From: an uncultured Prevotella sp.
Lineage (GTDB): Bacteria > Bacteroidota > Bacteroidia > Bacteroidales > Bacteroidaceae
NCBI GenBank assembly: GCA_900315955.1
Contig: ONBC01000005.1
Location: forward strand, 1-52,921
Reading direction: 5' to 3'
Length of the DNA stretch: 52,921 bases
Numbering within the stretch: the first letter of the stretch is position 1; every line of letters begins with the position of its first letter. The translations under genes were made by a program, and so were the position numbers. Positions 26,001-34,451 of the stretch are shown in pieces. The notes beneath the pieces were generated by a model. The model did not search any database, was not told the origin of the DNA, and saw only the letters and a list, made by a program, of their open reading frames with translations.

Positions 26001-26052
26001 GATCTATCCTTCGGTGCGCAAATACATGTTCGGTCTGAACGTCACGCTGTAA
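23008..26052 (+). CDS. SusC-like TonB-dependent transporter (no STN domain)
   Basis: A 1014-residue outer-membrane glycan importer. Signal peptide (~1-30), CarboxypepD_reg domain (~48-120, GVVKDETGEPLVGATI), TonB-box-like region and plug (NEIIVVGYGTQRKESLTGA; PLWVIDGVIVGSSPGQLNPDDIES), then the beta-barrel to KYMFGLNVTL. Unlike the SusC at 7997 it lacks STN and no sigma/FecR pair is adjacent, so control is probably by the promoter directly upstream plus a regulator elsewhere. The SusD partner starts 77 nt downstream. Its setting among GH31, GH109, GH89, GH2 and GH123 suggests import of mucin-type O-glycan or glycolipid oligosaccharides. Confidence 0.94.
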   Translation: MNVKLTETNCLVTFGFVAMALLSPQNVLAGSEPSSKVNITQQASHSKRIHGVVKDETGEPLVGATIRQVGTQNATVTDVNGNFTLNAPVGSKLQVSYIGSEDQTFTAKENMQIVMTNTSTALNEIIVVGYGTQRKESLTGALSNIKASKLKDVTTTSVENMLNSKIAGVYVQPGSGQPGQRGKVVIRGQATLSGDTSPLWVIDGVIVGSSPGQLNPDDIESLTVLKDAASTAIYGSEGANGVIVVTTRNPKAQPLKVNVAVKLGASELDRGKLRMMDGAELYDYYKSFANVDQVSFPRWNEDLRNANFDWYKLAKRTGFNQDYNLSITGGSDQIQNFFSAGYYGETGAVKGYSIKKYTFRYKGTLKPTKWLEIKPDINGSMTDTDDRQYSVNAMYSMFPWDSPYDEDGNIVPNYYSGWVNNKATNYLYDLQWNKSTYKNYEFSGSLNFDIHFTPWLTFSSVNNFRYYATKDHGYQDARSSSAEGVSGRVTEWRDDTQRRYTNQLLRFNKTFGEHQVSALLAYEFKDYKYTYEDGYGTGILSGFNELSVTSKPERLKGYSQEWAVQSYFFKGNYVYADRYMAEVSLRRDGASNFGDNQKYGNFFSFSAGWNINRESWFKADWVDNLKLRAAYGSVGNRPSALYPQYDLYSVGYTYNEQSGALISQVGNKDLTWEKTYTAGVGLDGSFWKNRLFFTIDLYSKKTDNILYQVPVTGLTGVTRIWRNVGKMKNTGFELTVGGDVIRSKDLTWNLTFNIGHNKNKLTDLYKQLDDNGNYVVKPVIISPAIAGAAQQILEIGEPIDTYYMPEWAGVNPDDGSPMWYTDDENGNKVTTSNYAKAKYYKVGKASPDVFGGFTTTLTWRNFDLNASFGYSLGGQTYSYFRQEYDSDGAYAGDRNQMKLKDGWTRWQKPGDHATHPVAKYNNQDKGNLMSSRYLEDNDFLKLRSLTLGYNFKLPQFGLDNVRVYFSGENLFTITGYSGVDPELHNSDSGSTMGMAGTSIYPSVRKYMFGLNVTL

Positions 26053-26129
26053 TATCGCACAAAACACAGCAAGCAGATCAAACTGTCAAGACGATAAGGT
26101 ATAAACGTGATAATAAAGGAATATAGAAT

Positions 26130-27866
26130 ATGAGAAAAAATATAATTATAGTAGTCCTTGCCGCACTGAGCCTTTGCGCATGTGACATTGACCGCCTGCC
26201 GACAACCAGCATGGCGGGAGAAGAAATACAAAACGACCCGGCTGACAAATTAGAGGCGCTTGTCAATGGTATGTATGCCCAATTGAAGGTATGGTCAGAC
26301 CCGATGCACCGATTGGGCGAATACGCCGGCGACAACATCATGATCAGAGGATCTTCCACGGATGCCTTCTATGAGTTTATCTCTTACTCGCGCACACCAA
26401 ACAACTACCGTTTGCAGAACTTCTGGGACTATGGCTACAAAGCGATCGCGCAGGCCTCCAACATCATTAAGATGATTCCGGAAAGCAGCGATGCCGAAGT
26501 GAACAACAAGCTCGGCGAATGCTATTTTGTCCGGGGCATGATGTATTTCTATCTTGTCCGTGCTTTCGGCCGTCCATACTACCAGGCACCGGACAAGAAT
26601 CTTGGTGTGCCTATTGTCAACGGAACGCCCGACAACATCACGAGTGATTTGCATTTAGCTGACCGCGCTACGGTGGAACAGACTTATGAGCAGGCTATCA
26701 GCGACTTGAAAAAGGCGGAGACATTGCTTACCGTCAACCAGGGCAGCTCTTATGCTTCAAAAGGCGCTGCTCAAGCGCTGCTCTCCAGAGTGTATCTTTA
26801 CATGAGCGGTACGTATGAGAATCCTAATAAGGAATACGCACAGTTGGCTGTTGACTACGCGACAAAAGTGATCAACTCCGGCGACTACTCCCTGCTGCCA
26901 AGAGATGAATTCATGAAATACAACACGTACAGTCCGGACGACAACAAAGAGTCGATCTTTGTCATTCGTCGCGTAGCTTCAGAGTTCTCAGGATATGACC
27001 ATTATTATGGTATCGGAGGCATGTATTCCAACATTGGCGGCATGGGCTGGGGAGAGATGTATGCCAGTGCAAAATACATTGATTTGCTTAATGAGACCGG
27101 ACGTAACGACTGGAGGCCGGAGCATAAAGTCATCGTTGATGCACGTGCCAACTTCATTGAGCCGCAATACTACGACCCTAAAAAAGAGGTGTTCAGGTTC
27201 ATCAAATATGACAATGCTACAACCCTCAACTATGCTCAGCTGCCAGTAACCCGCAAGGGGGATAAGGTGACATGCTCGGAAACGGACAAAGACAATAATA
27301 CGACTACTTATGAGCTGACACCCGTCGATGCCAAGCAGGAGATTTACTCCATCAACTATAAAGGGAAGACCTATCAAGGAGTGTTGGACGATTATATTAA
27401 TCTGAACCGCGTCTACCCGATGTTCTACATCGTGAAATGTTCTCGTGAAGGAGAAGAGTCGCAGCTCCATTCGCCGGTTATCAGCCGATTGGGTGAGATC
27501 TATCTGAACCGTGCGGAAGCTTATGCCAAATTGGGTAAATATGATGAGGCTTTGAAAGATCTGAATCTCATTCGGGAGCGTTCCATTCCCGGTGCAGGTT
27601 ATACATCGCTCGATGCCTCCAATGCACCTGAGCGCATTGATAAAGAGCGGCAGTTGGAGTTGGCTTATCAAGCTGAACGAAGCTACGATGTATTCCGCAA
27701 TGGTGGTACTTTGACACGTCATTATCCCGGTCCGCACAAGCAGTTTGAAGATATCAAAGCCACCGACTATCGCGTGACTTACTATATTCCGCAAGATGCC
27801 ATCAACTCTTATCCCGGCACACTGACACAGAATCCAACCAGTGATGCAGGTGTAGTGCTGCATTAA
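26130..27866 (+). CDS. RagB/SusD outer-membrane glycan-binding lipoprotein
   Basis: A 578-residue lipoprotein, partner of the SusC at 23008. Lipobox LSLCAC gives Cys at ~15. Classical SusD features are present: the N-terminal DKLEALVNGMYAQLK helix, TPR-like helices (YKAIAQASNIIKMIP, GECYFVRGMMYFYLVRAFG, AAQALLSRVYLYM) and the C-terminal LNRAEAYAKLGKYDEALKDLNLIRER ending in YYIPQDAINSYPG. It would sit as a hinged lid over the SusC barrel. A strong terminator follows, so the pair forms a two-gene operon. Confidence 0.94.
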   Translation: MRKNIIIVVLAALSLCACDIDRLPTTSMAGEEIQNDPADKLEALVNGMYAQLKVWSDPMHRLGEYAGDNIMIRGSSTDAFYEFISYSRTPNNYRLQNFWDYGYKAIAQASNIIKMIPESSDAEVNNKLGECYFVRGMMYFYLVRAFGRPYYQAPDKNLGVPIVNGTPDNITSDLHLADRATVEQTYEQAISDLKKAETLLTVNQGSSYASKGAAQALLSRVYLYMSGTYENPNKEYAQLAVDYATKVINSGDYSLLPRDEFMKYNTYSPDDNKESIFVIRRVASEFSGYDHYYGIGGMYSNIGGMGWGEMYASAKYIDLLNETGRNDWRPEHKVIVDARANFIEPQYYDPKKEVFRFIKYDNATTLNYAQLPVTRKGDKVTCSETDKDNNTTTYELTPVDAKQEIYSINYKGKTYQGVLDDYINLNRVYPMFYIVKCSREGEESQLHSPVISRLGEIYLNRAEAYAKLGKYDEALKDLNLIRERSIPGAGYTSLDASNAPERIDKERQLELAYQAERSYDVFRNGGTLTRHYPGPHKQFEDIKATDYRVTYYIPQDAINSYPGTLTQNPTSDAGVVLH

Positions 27867-27890
27867 GGCAAGGTGTCGTTATTCGTTTGG

Positions 27891-27927
27891 ATAATAAGGC
27901 GGGCCCAAGGACCCGCCTTATTATTTC
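27891..27927 (+). terminator. intrinsic terminator of second susCD operon
   Basis: 13-bp arms ATAATAAGGCGGG (27891-27903) and its complement (27912-27924), ending in TTATTTC. GC-rich stem with a short U-rich tail. Confidence 0.85.
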
Positions 27928-28024
27928 AGGCTACTGTAGATAGGCAAGCCCAGACCTCGATGAAGAGGACATGTATGGAGTCGTGCTCCGCTTACACCAA
28001 TACTTACACTAACACTTTATATTT

Positions 28025-30334
28025 ATGTTCCTATCAGTATTAGCTCCGTCGTGTAAGGGACGACGTTTTCACCGGTTATTCCGTCTGATGGCAGGTACTG
28101 CAGCTTTTTGTTTGTCATCCTTGCCTGTTGGTGCTACAGAGGTCACCGACGGCCTGCTCAAGCGCATCTTGCCTCATGGCAAGGATGCATCGCGCTTTAC
28201 ATGCGTCATTGATGGTTCACATAGCGGTAAGGACTGGTTTGCCATTAGCTGCGACGGTCAAACCGTTTCGATAAAAGGACCTAATAATGTGTCGTTGGCA
28301 GCTGGCATCAACTGGTTTCTCAATAAGGTCGGTATTGATATCTCATGGAATATGTCGAAAGCAAAGTTGCCGACATCCTTGCCGATAGTCTCAGAGGAGA
28401 CACATACCTCAACGGTAGATTACCGCTACTACCTCAATTTCTGCACGCACAGCTACACCATGGCCTTTTGGGACTGGTCGCGCTGGCAGCAGGAGATCGA
28501 CTGGATGGCGCTGCACGGCATCAATCTTCCCCTTATCACAGAGGGCATGGAGTGTGTCTGGCGCAAAGTTCTGATGGATGGTTATGGTTACGACTCACTT
28601 GACAAGGTCAATAAGTTTGTAACCGGTCCTGCCTACTTTGGATGGTTCTTTATGAACAACATGACGGAGTGGGGCGGGCCTCTGCCACAAAAATGGTATG
28701 ATCAGCAAGAGCAGTTGGCAAAGAAGATCTTTCGACGACTGAGCGAGTATGGTATCACACCTGTCATTCCGGGCTATGTGGGAATGGTGCCACAAGACTT
28801 CCTTGCTGATGCAGAAAAGGATAAGATCTTGGGATGGAAGCATACCGACATCGTATCAAGTGGTTCTTGGAACAACTTCACGCGCCCCTATTTTGTCAAT
28901 GACACCACCCGACTCAAAGAATTTGCTGCCAAATATTATCAAGCCGTGAAGGATGTGTATGGATCGGAATTGTCTACCCACTATTTTGCCATCGATCCGT
29001 TTCATGAGGGCGGCGTACCAACCAGTGTAGATGCGCCCAACTCGGTCAAGGCCATGTGGAACGCGCTCCGTTCATACGACAGTCAGGCGGTCTGGGTGGC
29101 TCAGCACTGGCAGGGTAATCCCACAACAGACCTGACACATCAGGTGCCTGTAGGGAGATTGCTTATCCTTGACCTTCATGGTGATTCCAACGGCGAGACG
29201 GCATTGAGTGGTAATGCCACAAACGCTAAGGGAAGCAAGCATCAATGGGTTTGGGGAATGACTAATAACTTTGGCGGCAACGTGGGCCTGTTCGGGCGCA
29301 TGAGCCGCATCATGAACAGTTTCTACAAAGCGGTTGAGAAGGCTTCAGACAATAATCTTGCAGGAATCGGTGCCTTGCCTGAAGGCATCGAGAACAACGC
29401 CGTGCTCTTCGATTTGCTCTATGCCTTGCCTTGGACTTGTGACAAGCCTTATACCATCAACAGTTGGTTACAGCACTATGTCTCCTCGCGCTATGGTGTC
29501 ACTGAGACCTCCGATTCTGTTGCCTACCGTGCGTTGTACAGAGCCTGGCAACGTCTGGCGAACGGTATCTACAACTGTCCCAACAAGAATCAGCAGGGTA
29601 CCACCGAGAGTGTGTTTATGATGCGTCCTGCCAAGAGGCCGGGCACGGTGAGCACCTGGGCAGGATCGTCTTGGTACTGGAATATAGACGACCTGCGAAC
29701 AGCTGCCTACGAATTTCTCTCGGTAGCCGATAAACTGAAAGATAACGACAACTATCGCTACGACCTCGTGGACATTATGCGGCAGACGCTTGCAGACGAT
29801 GGCAAAGAAACGCTTGACCGTCTCTCCATAACTACCGACGTTGACGAGCGGTTCCGTCTTCAACAAAAATTCCTCTGCATGATTCTCGATCAGGATTCAT
29901 TGGTAGGCACGCGAAAGGAGTTACGATTGAGAACATGGACGGAGATGGCGCGCCACCTTGGCCATACCCAAGCCGAGAAAAGGCGCTATGAGCAGAATGC
30001 CCGCATGTTGCTTACTACTTGGGGCGGTGAGTCTCAGTGCAATGGTGGAGGCCTGCACGACTATGGCAACCGAGAGTGGAACGGTCTGCTGTCGGCTTAT
30101 TATTATCCGCGGTGGAAAGCCTTTTTCGACAATAGCTGTCAGTCGCAGGACTGGTTCAGCTACTATGAGTGGCCTTTCGTCACGGGCGCGACCGATAAGG
30201 CCAATGTCAATAGCCTTTCCACTGGCGCTCCATACGCCTTTGGCTCGTTCAGTTCGGCAGCGGTCGGAGATGAGGTGGAACAGGCCAAGAAGGTTTTTCA
30301 TAAATACTTCCGCGATTTCAAACCTTTGCGATAG
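28025..30334 (+). CDS. GH89 alpha-N-acetylglucosaminidase (NAGLU family)
   Basis: A 769-residue exported enzyme removing terminal alpha-linked GlcNAc, as found on class III mucins. Residues 1-~38 are a signal region. A small N-terminal domain is followed by the barrel, with family phrases YLNFCTHSYTMAFWDW, DWMALHGINLPLI, TGPAYFGWFFMNNM and GSWNNFTRPYF. The two catalytic glutamates fall at E328 (DPFHEGG) and E453 (GALPEGIENN), close in number to E316 and E446 of human NAGLU. The C-terminal helical domain is complete. It lies 158 nt after the susD terminator and convergent to the GH2-GH123 operon, so it may use its own promoter, although none was clear in 27928-28024. Confidence 0.92.
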   Translation: MFLSVLAPSCKGRRFHRLFRLMAGTAAFCLSSLPVGATEVTDGLLKRILPHGKDASRFTCVIDGSHSGKDWFAISCDGQTVSIKGPNNVSLAAGINWFLNKVGIDISWNMSKAKLPTSLPIVSEETHTSTVDYRYYLNFCTHSYTMAFWDWSRWQQEIDWMALHGINLPLITEGMECVWRKVLMDGYGYDSLDKVNKFVTGPAYFGWFFMNNMTEWGGPLPQKWYDQQEQLAKKIFRRLSEYGITPVIPGYVGMVPQDFLADAEKDKILGWKHTDIVSSGSWNNFTRPYFVNDTTRLKEFAAKYYQAVKDVYGSELSTHYFAIDPFHEGGVPTSVDAPNSVKAMWNALRSYDSQAVWVAQHWQGNPTTDLTHQVPVGRLLILDLHGDSNGETALSGNATNAKGSKHQWVWGMTNNFGGNVGLFGRMSRIMNSFYKAVEKASDNNLAGIGALPEGIENNAVLFDLLYALPWTCDKPYTINSWLQHYVSSRYGVTETSDSVAYRALYRAWQRLANGIYNCPNKNQQGTTESVFMMRPAKRPGTVSTWAGSSWYWNIDDLRTAAYEFLSVADKLKDNDNYRYDLVDIMRQTLADDGKETLDRLSITTDVDERFRLQQKFLCMILDQDSLVGTRKELRLRTWTEMARHLGHTQAEKRRYEQNARMLLTTWGGESQCNGGGLHDYGNREWNGLLSAYYYPRWKAFFDNSCQSQDWFSYYEWPFVTGATDKANVNSLSTGAPYAFGSFSSAAVGDEVEQAKKVFHKYFRDFKPLR

Positions 30335-30359
30335 AAGTAGCTGATAAATATATAACACG

Positions 30360-30402
30360 AAAAAGCCCCGGACTAAAGGTGACACCTTTCAGTTCGGGGC
30401 TT
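30360..30402 (-). terminator. shared terminator between GH89 and GH2 genes
   Basis: AAGCCCCG (30363-30370) pairs with CGGGGCTT (30395-30402), continued by inner ACTAAAGGTG/CACCTTTCAGT pairing. On the minus strand it is followed by five T, making it the terminator of the GH2 gene; the plus strand lacks a long T-run. Confidence 0.82.
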
Positions 30403-30414
30403 CTGATACCGGTA

Positions 30415-33400
30415 TTATTTCTCGAGGACCTTGAACTCAGCGCCAGAGGCAAAGTCCTGACCATTCTGTTCGCTCAGCGCTGTGAACCTCACGTAGCGGG
30501 CTTTCACGGCTGTTGGCAGCATCACCACCTTTTCTTTGAGGTTGTTCTCAAAGGTTCCTTCTGCCACAGCCTTTCCCCAGTTCTTTCCATCATTACTCAC
30601 CTGCACGCGGTAAGCCTTTATGTTTCCGTTTTCGCTGTCCTGACGTGGCAGGTAAGCGAAGCCCTTGATGGTCTTCACTGCACCGCAGTCGAAATCCACC
30701 CAGTGCGGGTAGTTGGCCACAGTCACGGAGTACATCGTGTGCCAGTAGGTCGTGGGATTGCCGTCGGTCAGATGGTCGGCATCGCCCTCGCCACTCTCCA
30801 CGCTTGAAGCATAGACAACCGTCAGCGGAATATTTTCAATGCGAGGGAAGGTCTGTGTGGTAGAAAGCCATTCTGATCCTTTTACCCAGGCTTTTATCGT
30901 GCCGCCGTCGTGCAGGTTGACGGGTGCAGAATAGCGTTGTGCCTTTCTGTTGCCCACCTTATAATAGATTACCTTGTCGGCCTTGTCGGCAGCAATGCTC
31001 ACGTTTCCATTCGCGTCTCGAGTAAGCGTAAGGGGCGTAGAGCCGCCTAAACTCACGTTGGCAGCGTTGAGCAAATCCTCGTCAGTCGTTTGGCTGACAG
31101 GACGGATGACATAGCCAAAGGTGTGGGGCGTAGCCATGACACGGTCTTGGGAGAGCGGGCCTCCCTGTCCGCAACTGTTTCCGCCAAGCCCTGTGATGGC
31201 CATGTCAAGATGCAGATAGGTGGCATCACTCTTGGGCAGTTCGTAAGGATGGTTGGCCATAGCAAGGGCATTGTCCGCCCACGGCAGCGCCGAAAAGCTC
31301 ATCTTGTCTTTAGCCACGAAGATGGCTCCGTTACCGGCCTGATCGGTCAGCGCCACCCAGCGCGTGTCTTGATGATTGCCCGTATCTTGTGGCTTGGGGA
31401 ACGGTACAAACTCTTTCTTCACGTCGTCCTGCCTGTAGATACCAATCATCTGCCCCGTCTTGCGGTCAGGATAGTTGTCCACCGGTCCCCGGCCGTAATA
31501 GCACAAATGGTTCTTGTCATTACCTATTTTTACGGTATACCCCAGTTTGGCCAATGTCAGTGATGGCTTGTTGCTGGTAATGGCACTCTCACTTTCTACG
31601 CTTCCGTCAGCAAAGAAAGTGTAAACCACCTGTGAGTTGAAGCGGAAATCGTCTTTGCCGAACGGCTTGTCCTTGTACTCCACAAGTTTCTTCCAGTTGG
31701 CTGTGCCGCCTTCGAGTTTGTAGCCGCAGGGGGCCTGCGACACGACGTTGAAGGCTATCGACACCGATCCGTCATTGTTGTTGTGCAGTTGGTATCCGGT
31801 GCTGTGCTGAATCAGGTTGTTCAGACCGTTGCTGTACCAGCCGGTATAAGCCCAGTTGTCGTTGTTGGTCCATGCACGGAAGGCGTTGAGCTCAGGACCG
31901 CATCCATCGGCAATGATCGTGTTGTCACCATAGGTGAGGTTATAAATCGTACCCTTGCTTAGGTCGAGTGTAGCCGTGAAGTTCTTTCCGCTTATGGCCA
32001 GTTTGTTGTCCTCCGGCTGTCCGACGTTCACCTTTCCGTTGATGGTCAATGTGGGGCGTTGCTGTGCCGTCTGCACCGACAGTTGTTCTTCGGCCTGCAC
32101 GTATCCTGCTTTAGCCCAGGGCGTGTCGTGTTTTTGCGTGAAGGTGAGGTGGAGCAGATATTCCTTTCGAGGGTCGAGGCCGTCGCGCAGCCCCTGGATG
32201 GTAACCAGTTTGTGGGTGCGCGGTGTCACGCTGCCCAACTCGATGGTACCGGCCTTGGCCGTCTGTCCGTCAGCGGTCAGTCGGTAGGAAAGAGCCAGCC
32301 CAGAGAGGTCATCCGTGTAATAGTTCTTATTGAATATGTCAATCGTCCCTGTGGCGGCATCGTGCCACGTCACGCCGACATACTGATACACTTTCTTCAC
32401 CTCATAATATTGTGGCTTCGGGGTCTCGTCGCCGAAGATGATGCCGTTCATGACAAACTGCCCGTCGTTAGGCGTGTCTCCGAAGTCACCCCCGTAGGCA
32501 GCGTAGCGTGTGCCATCTTTGGTGTAGTTCCACATGCTCTGGTCGATCCAGTCCCAGATGGCACCACCCATAAAGTAGTTGGTCGATTCGATGGCTTTCC
32601 AGTAGTCCACAAGGTTGCCCACGGCATTGCCCATCGAGTGGGCATACTCTGAGATGTGGAAGGGGTATTTGATGTCCATTTTTCCTTTCACGGCGTAACG
32701 TGTCCACTCAATGCTTGGATATTGGTTGGACCCCATGTCCACGATGTCGTTGTTACGCTCATACTGTACGGGTCGGGAAGTGTCGAAGCCCTTGAGCGAA
32801 TCGTAGGCTGCCACGAAGTTGTGACCGGGGCCGGCCTCGTTGCCTAAGCTCCAGATGACGATGCAGGGATCGTTGACCAGTTCGTGAGCCATGGTCAAGA
32901 CACGGTCGACGTGAGCCGGGCGGAATTCGGGTACATGCGAGAGCGATGCGTCTCCATAGAAATACTCGTGGCTCTCAAGGTTGGCCTCGCTTTCAAGATA
33001 GATACCGTATTTGTTGCAGAGATAGTAGAAATACGGGTCGTTGGGGTAGTGGGAGGTGCGCACATGGTTGATGTTGGCACGCTTCATGGCCATGATCTCG
33101 TTTTCCATCTGACTGCGCGAGATGACGTGTCCCGTAGCCGGATTGGTGTCGTGCCGGTTGACACCTTTCAGCTTCAGTGCCTTGCCGTTGATGTAGAAAT
33201 AGCGTCCGGCCAGTCCGAATTCGTCTTCCGATGCCGGTGTGTCCTTGATCTCCACAGTGCGGAAGCCGGTCTGCAGGCTGACCGTTTCCACCACTTTCTT
33301 GCCTTGCATCAGTTCGCCCACAAGCACATAGACGTTGGGCTGCTCCGCTGTCCACGGGGCAGCCTTGTCAAGCGTGAACGTCGTGTGGAGATCCGTTTGC

Positions 33401-34428
33401 CGGCCGTCGGCTATGCTCGCACCGTTGCCGTTGGTCTCAAACGTGGCGGCTATCTGGTTGTCGTCGCTGTAGAGCTTGTTGCGGTAGAGCGTCCAGCGTA
33501 TCTTCAGATTCTTGGCGTTTTTCGTCGAGAGGTTCTCCAAGGTAGCGGTGATGTCGAGCGTGCCTTTGCCGGCATTGTAGGCCGGAATGGCCTTGACGTC
33601 AGCGATGTGCACCTTAGGCGTGGAGGTGACGTAAACATTGCGGAAGATGCCGGGCAGACGAAACATGTCCTGAGCCTCGAGAAAACTGCCGTCAGAGGAA
33701 CGATACACTTCTACCGCCACTTCATTCCGCCCCTTGTTCACATATTTCGTGATGTCGAAGCGAGCAGCGTCGCGTGAGTTCTTGGAGAAACCCACATAAT
33801 GACCGTTCACCCAAAGATAGAAAAATGAATCTACACCGTCGAAGTTGAGTATGATCTCACGTCCGTTCCAATCGCCGGGCAGGTCGAATGACCGCCGGAA
33901 CGAGCCTATCTCGTTGCGGTAAGTATAGGTGGTGTAGCTCTTGGGCGGCTCGCGCATCACGCCTTTCTTCCAGTCGCCCGGCTCAATGTTATATTTGAAG
34001 ATGACCCACTGGTTGACATAGATGGGTACCCCGTATTTCAGCGTGCCGTCTTTCTGCACTCCGGCGATGTTCCAGCTGATGGGCACATTGACCACATCCC
34101 AACTTTGGTCGTTGAACCCTTTTTCATAGAAATTCTTGGGTCGTTCGTCGGGATTCTTCGAGAAGTGGAACCGCCAGGGGCCGTCAAGGCTTTGATAAAA
34201 GGAGGAGTTCTCGGGCAGAATTTTCCTTGCTTGTTCCGTTGAGCCGAAGGAAAAGAAGTTGGCATGAGCCGGGAGTTTGTTGTATCCCAACTGCATGGGC
34301 GACTGCCACTCTGTTCCGGAAGGAGCCTTTGCCTCGCCGTAGGCGTATCCCTCGAAGGGATGATAACCTGCCACAGCATTCACTGCTAAAGAAAAGCAGA
34401 ATAGGGTAGAAAGTAATTTTGATTGCAT
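30415..34428 (-). CDS. GH2 beta-galactosidase with C-terminal F5/8C domain
   Basis: A 1337-residue exported LacZ-type enzyme. Signal peptide (MQSKLLSTLFCFSLAVNAVAG), sugar-binding jelly roll (~50-240, SLDGPWRFHFSKNP; VDSFFYLWVNGHYVGFSK), Ig-like domain, TIM barrel (~390-690; GVNRHDTNPATGHVI, MKRANINHVRTSHYPNDP), a further Ig-like domain and the Bgal small-chain sandwich (CYYGRGPVDNYPDR). Catalytic residues are present: acid/base E531 (SLGNEAGPG) and nucleophile E594 (HISEYAHSMGN). The last ~150 residues form an F5/8 type C/CBM32-like domain. It is the second gene of an operon with GH123, 23 nt downstream of it. It probably trims beta-galactose from O-glycan or glycolipid chains. Confidence 0.92.
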   Translation of the reverse strand: MQSKLLSTLFCFSLAVNAVAGYHPFEGYAYGEAKAPSGTEWQSPMQLGYNKLPAHANFFSFGSTEQARKILPENSSFYQSLDGPWRFHFSKNPDERPKNFYEKGFNDQSWDVVNVPISWNIAGVQKDGTLKYGVPIYVNQWVIFKYNIEPGDWKKGVMREPPKSYTTYTYRNEIGSFRRSFDLPGDWNGREIILNFDGVDSFFYLWVNGHYVGFSKNSRDAARFDITKYVNKGRNEVAVEVYRSSDGSFLEAQDMFRLPGIFRNVYVTSTPKVHIADVKAIPAYNAGKGTLDITATLENLSTKNAKNLKIRWTLYRNKLYSDDNQIAATFETNGNGASIADGRQTDLHTTFTLDKAAPWTAEQPNVYVLVGELMQGKKVVETVSLQTGFRTVEIKDTPASEDEFGLAGRYFYINGKALKLKGVNRHDTNPATGHVISRSQMENEIMAMKRANINHVRTSHYPNDPYFYYLCNKYGIYLESEANLESHEYFYGDASLSHVPEFRPAHVDRVLTMAHELVNDPCIVIWSLGNEAGPGHNFVAAYDSLKGFDTSRPVQYERNNDIVDMGSNQYPSIEWTRYAVKGKMDIKYPFHISEYAHSMGNAVGNLVDYWKAIESTNYFMGGAIWDWIDQSMWNYTKDGTRYAAYGGDFGDTPNDGQFVMNGIIFGDETPKPQYYEVKKVYQYVGVTWHDAATGTIDIFNKNYYTDDLSGLALSYRLTADGQTAKAGTIELGSVTPRTHKLVTIQGLRDGLDPRKEYLLHLTFTQKHDTPWAKAGYVQAEEQLSVQTAQQRPTLTINGKVNVGQPEDNKLAISGKNFTATLDLSKGTIYNLTYGDNTIIADGCGPELNAFRAWTNNDNWAYTGWYSNGLNNLIQHSTGYQLHNNNDGSVSIAFNVVSQAPCGYKLEGGTANWKKLVEYKDKPFGKDDFRFNSQVVYTFFADGSVESESAITSNKPSLTLAKLGYTVKIGNDKNHLCYYGRGPVDNYPDRKTGQMIGIYRQDDVKKEFVPFPKPQDTGNHQDTRWVALTDQAGNGAIFVAKDKMSFSALPWADNALAMANHPYELPKSDATYLHLDMAITGLGGNSCGQGGPLSQDRVMATPHTFGYVIRPVSQTTDEDLLNAANVSLGGSTPLTLTRDANGNVSIAADKADKVIYYKVGNRKAQRYSAPVNLHDGGTIKAWVKGSEWLSTTQTFPRIENIPLTVVYASSVESGEGDADHLTDGNPTTYWHTMYSVTVANYPHWVDFDCGAVKTIKGFAYLPRQDSENGNIKAYRVQVSNDGKNWGKAVAEGTFENNLKEKVVMLPTAVKARYVRFTALSEQNGQDFASGAEFKVLEK

Positions 34429-34451
34429 CTAAGTCTTTATATTTTATTTCG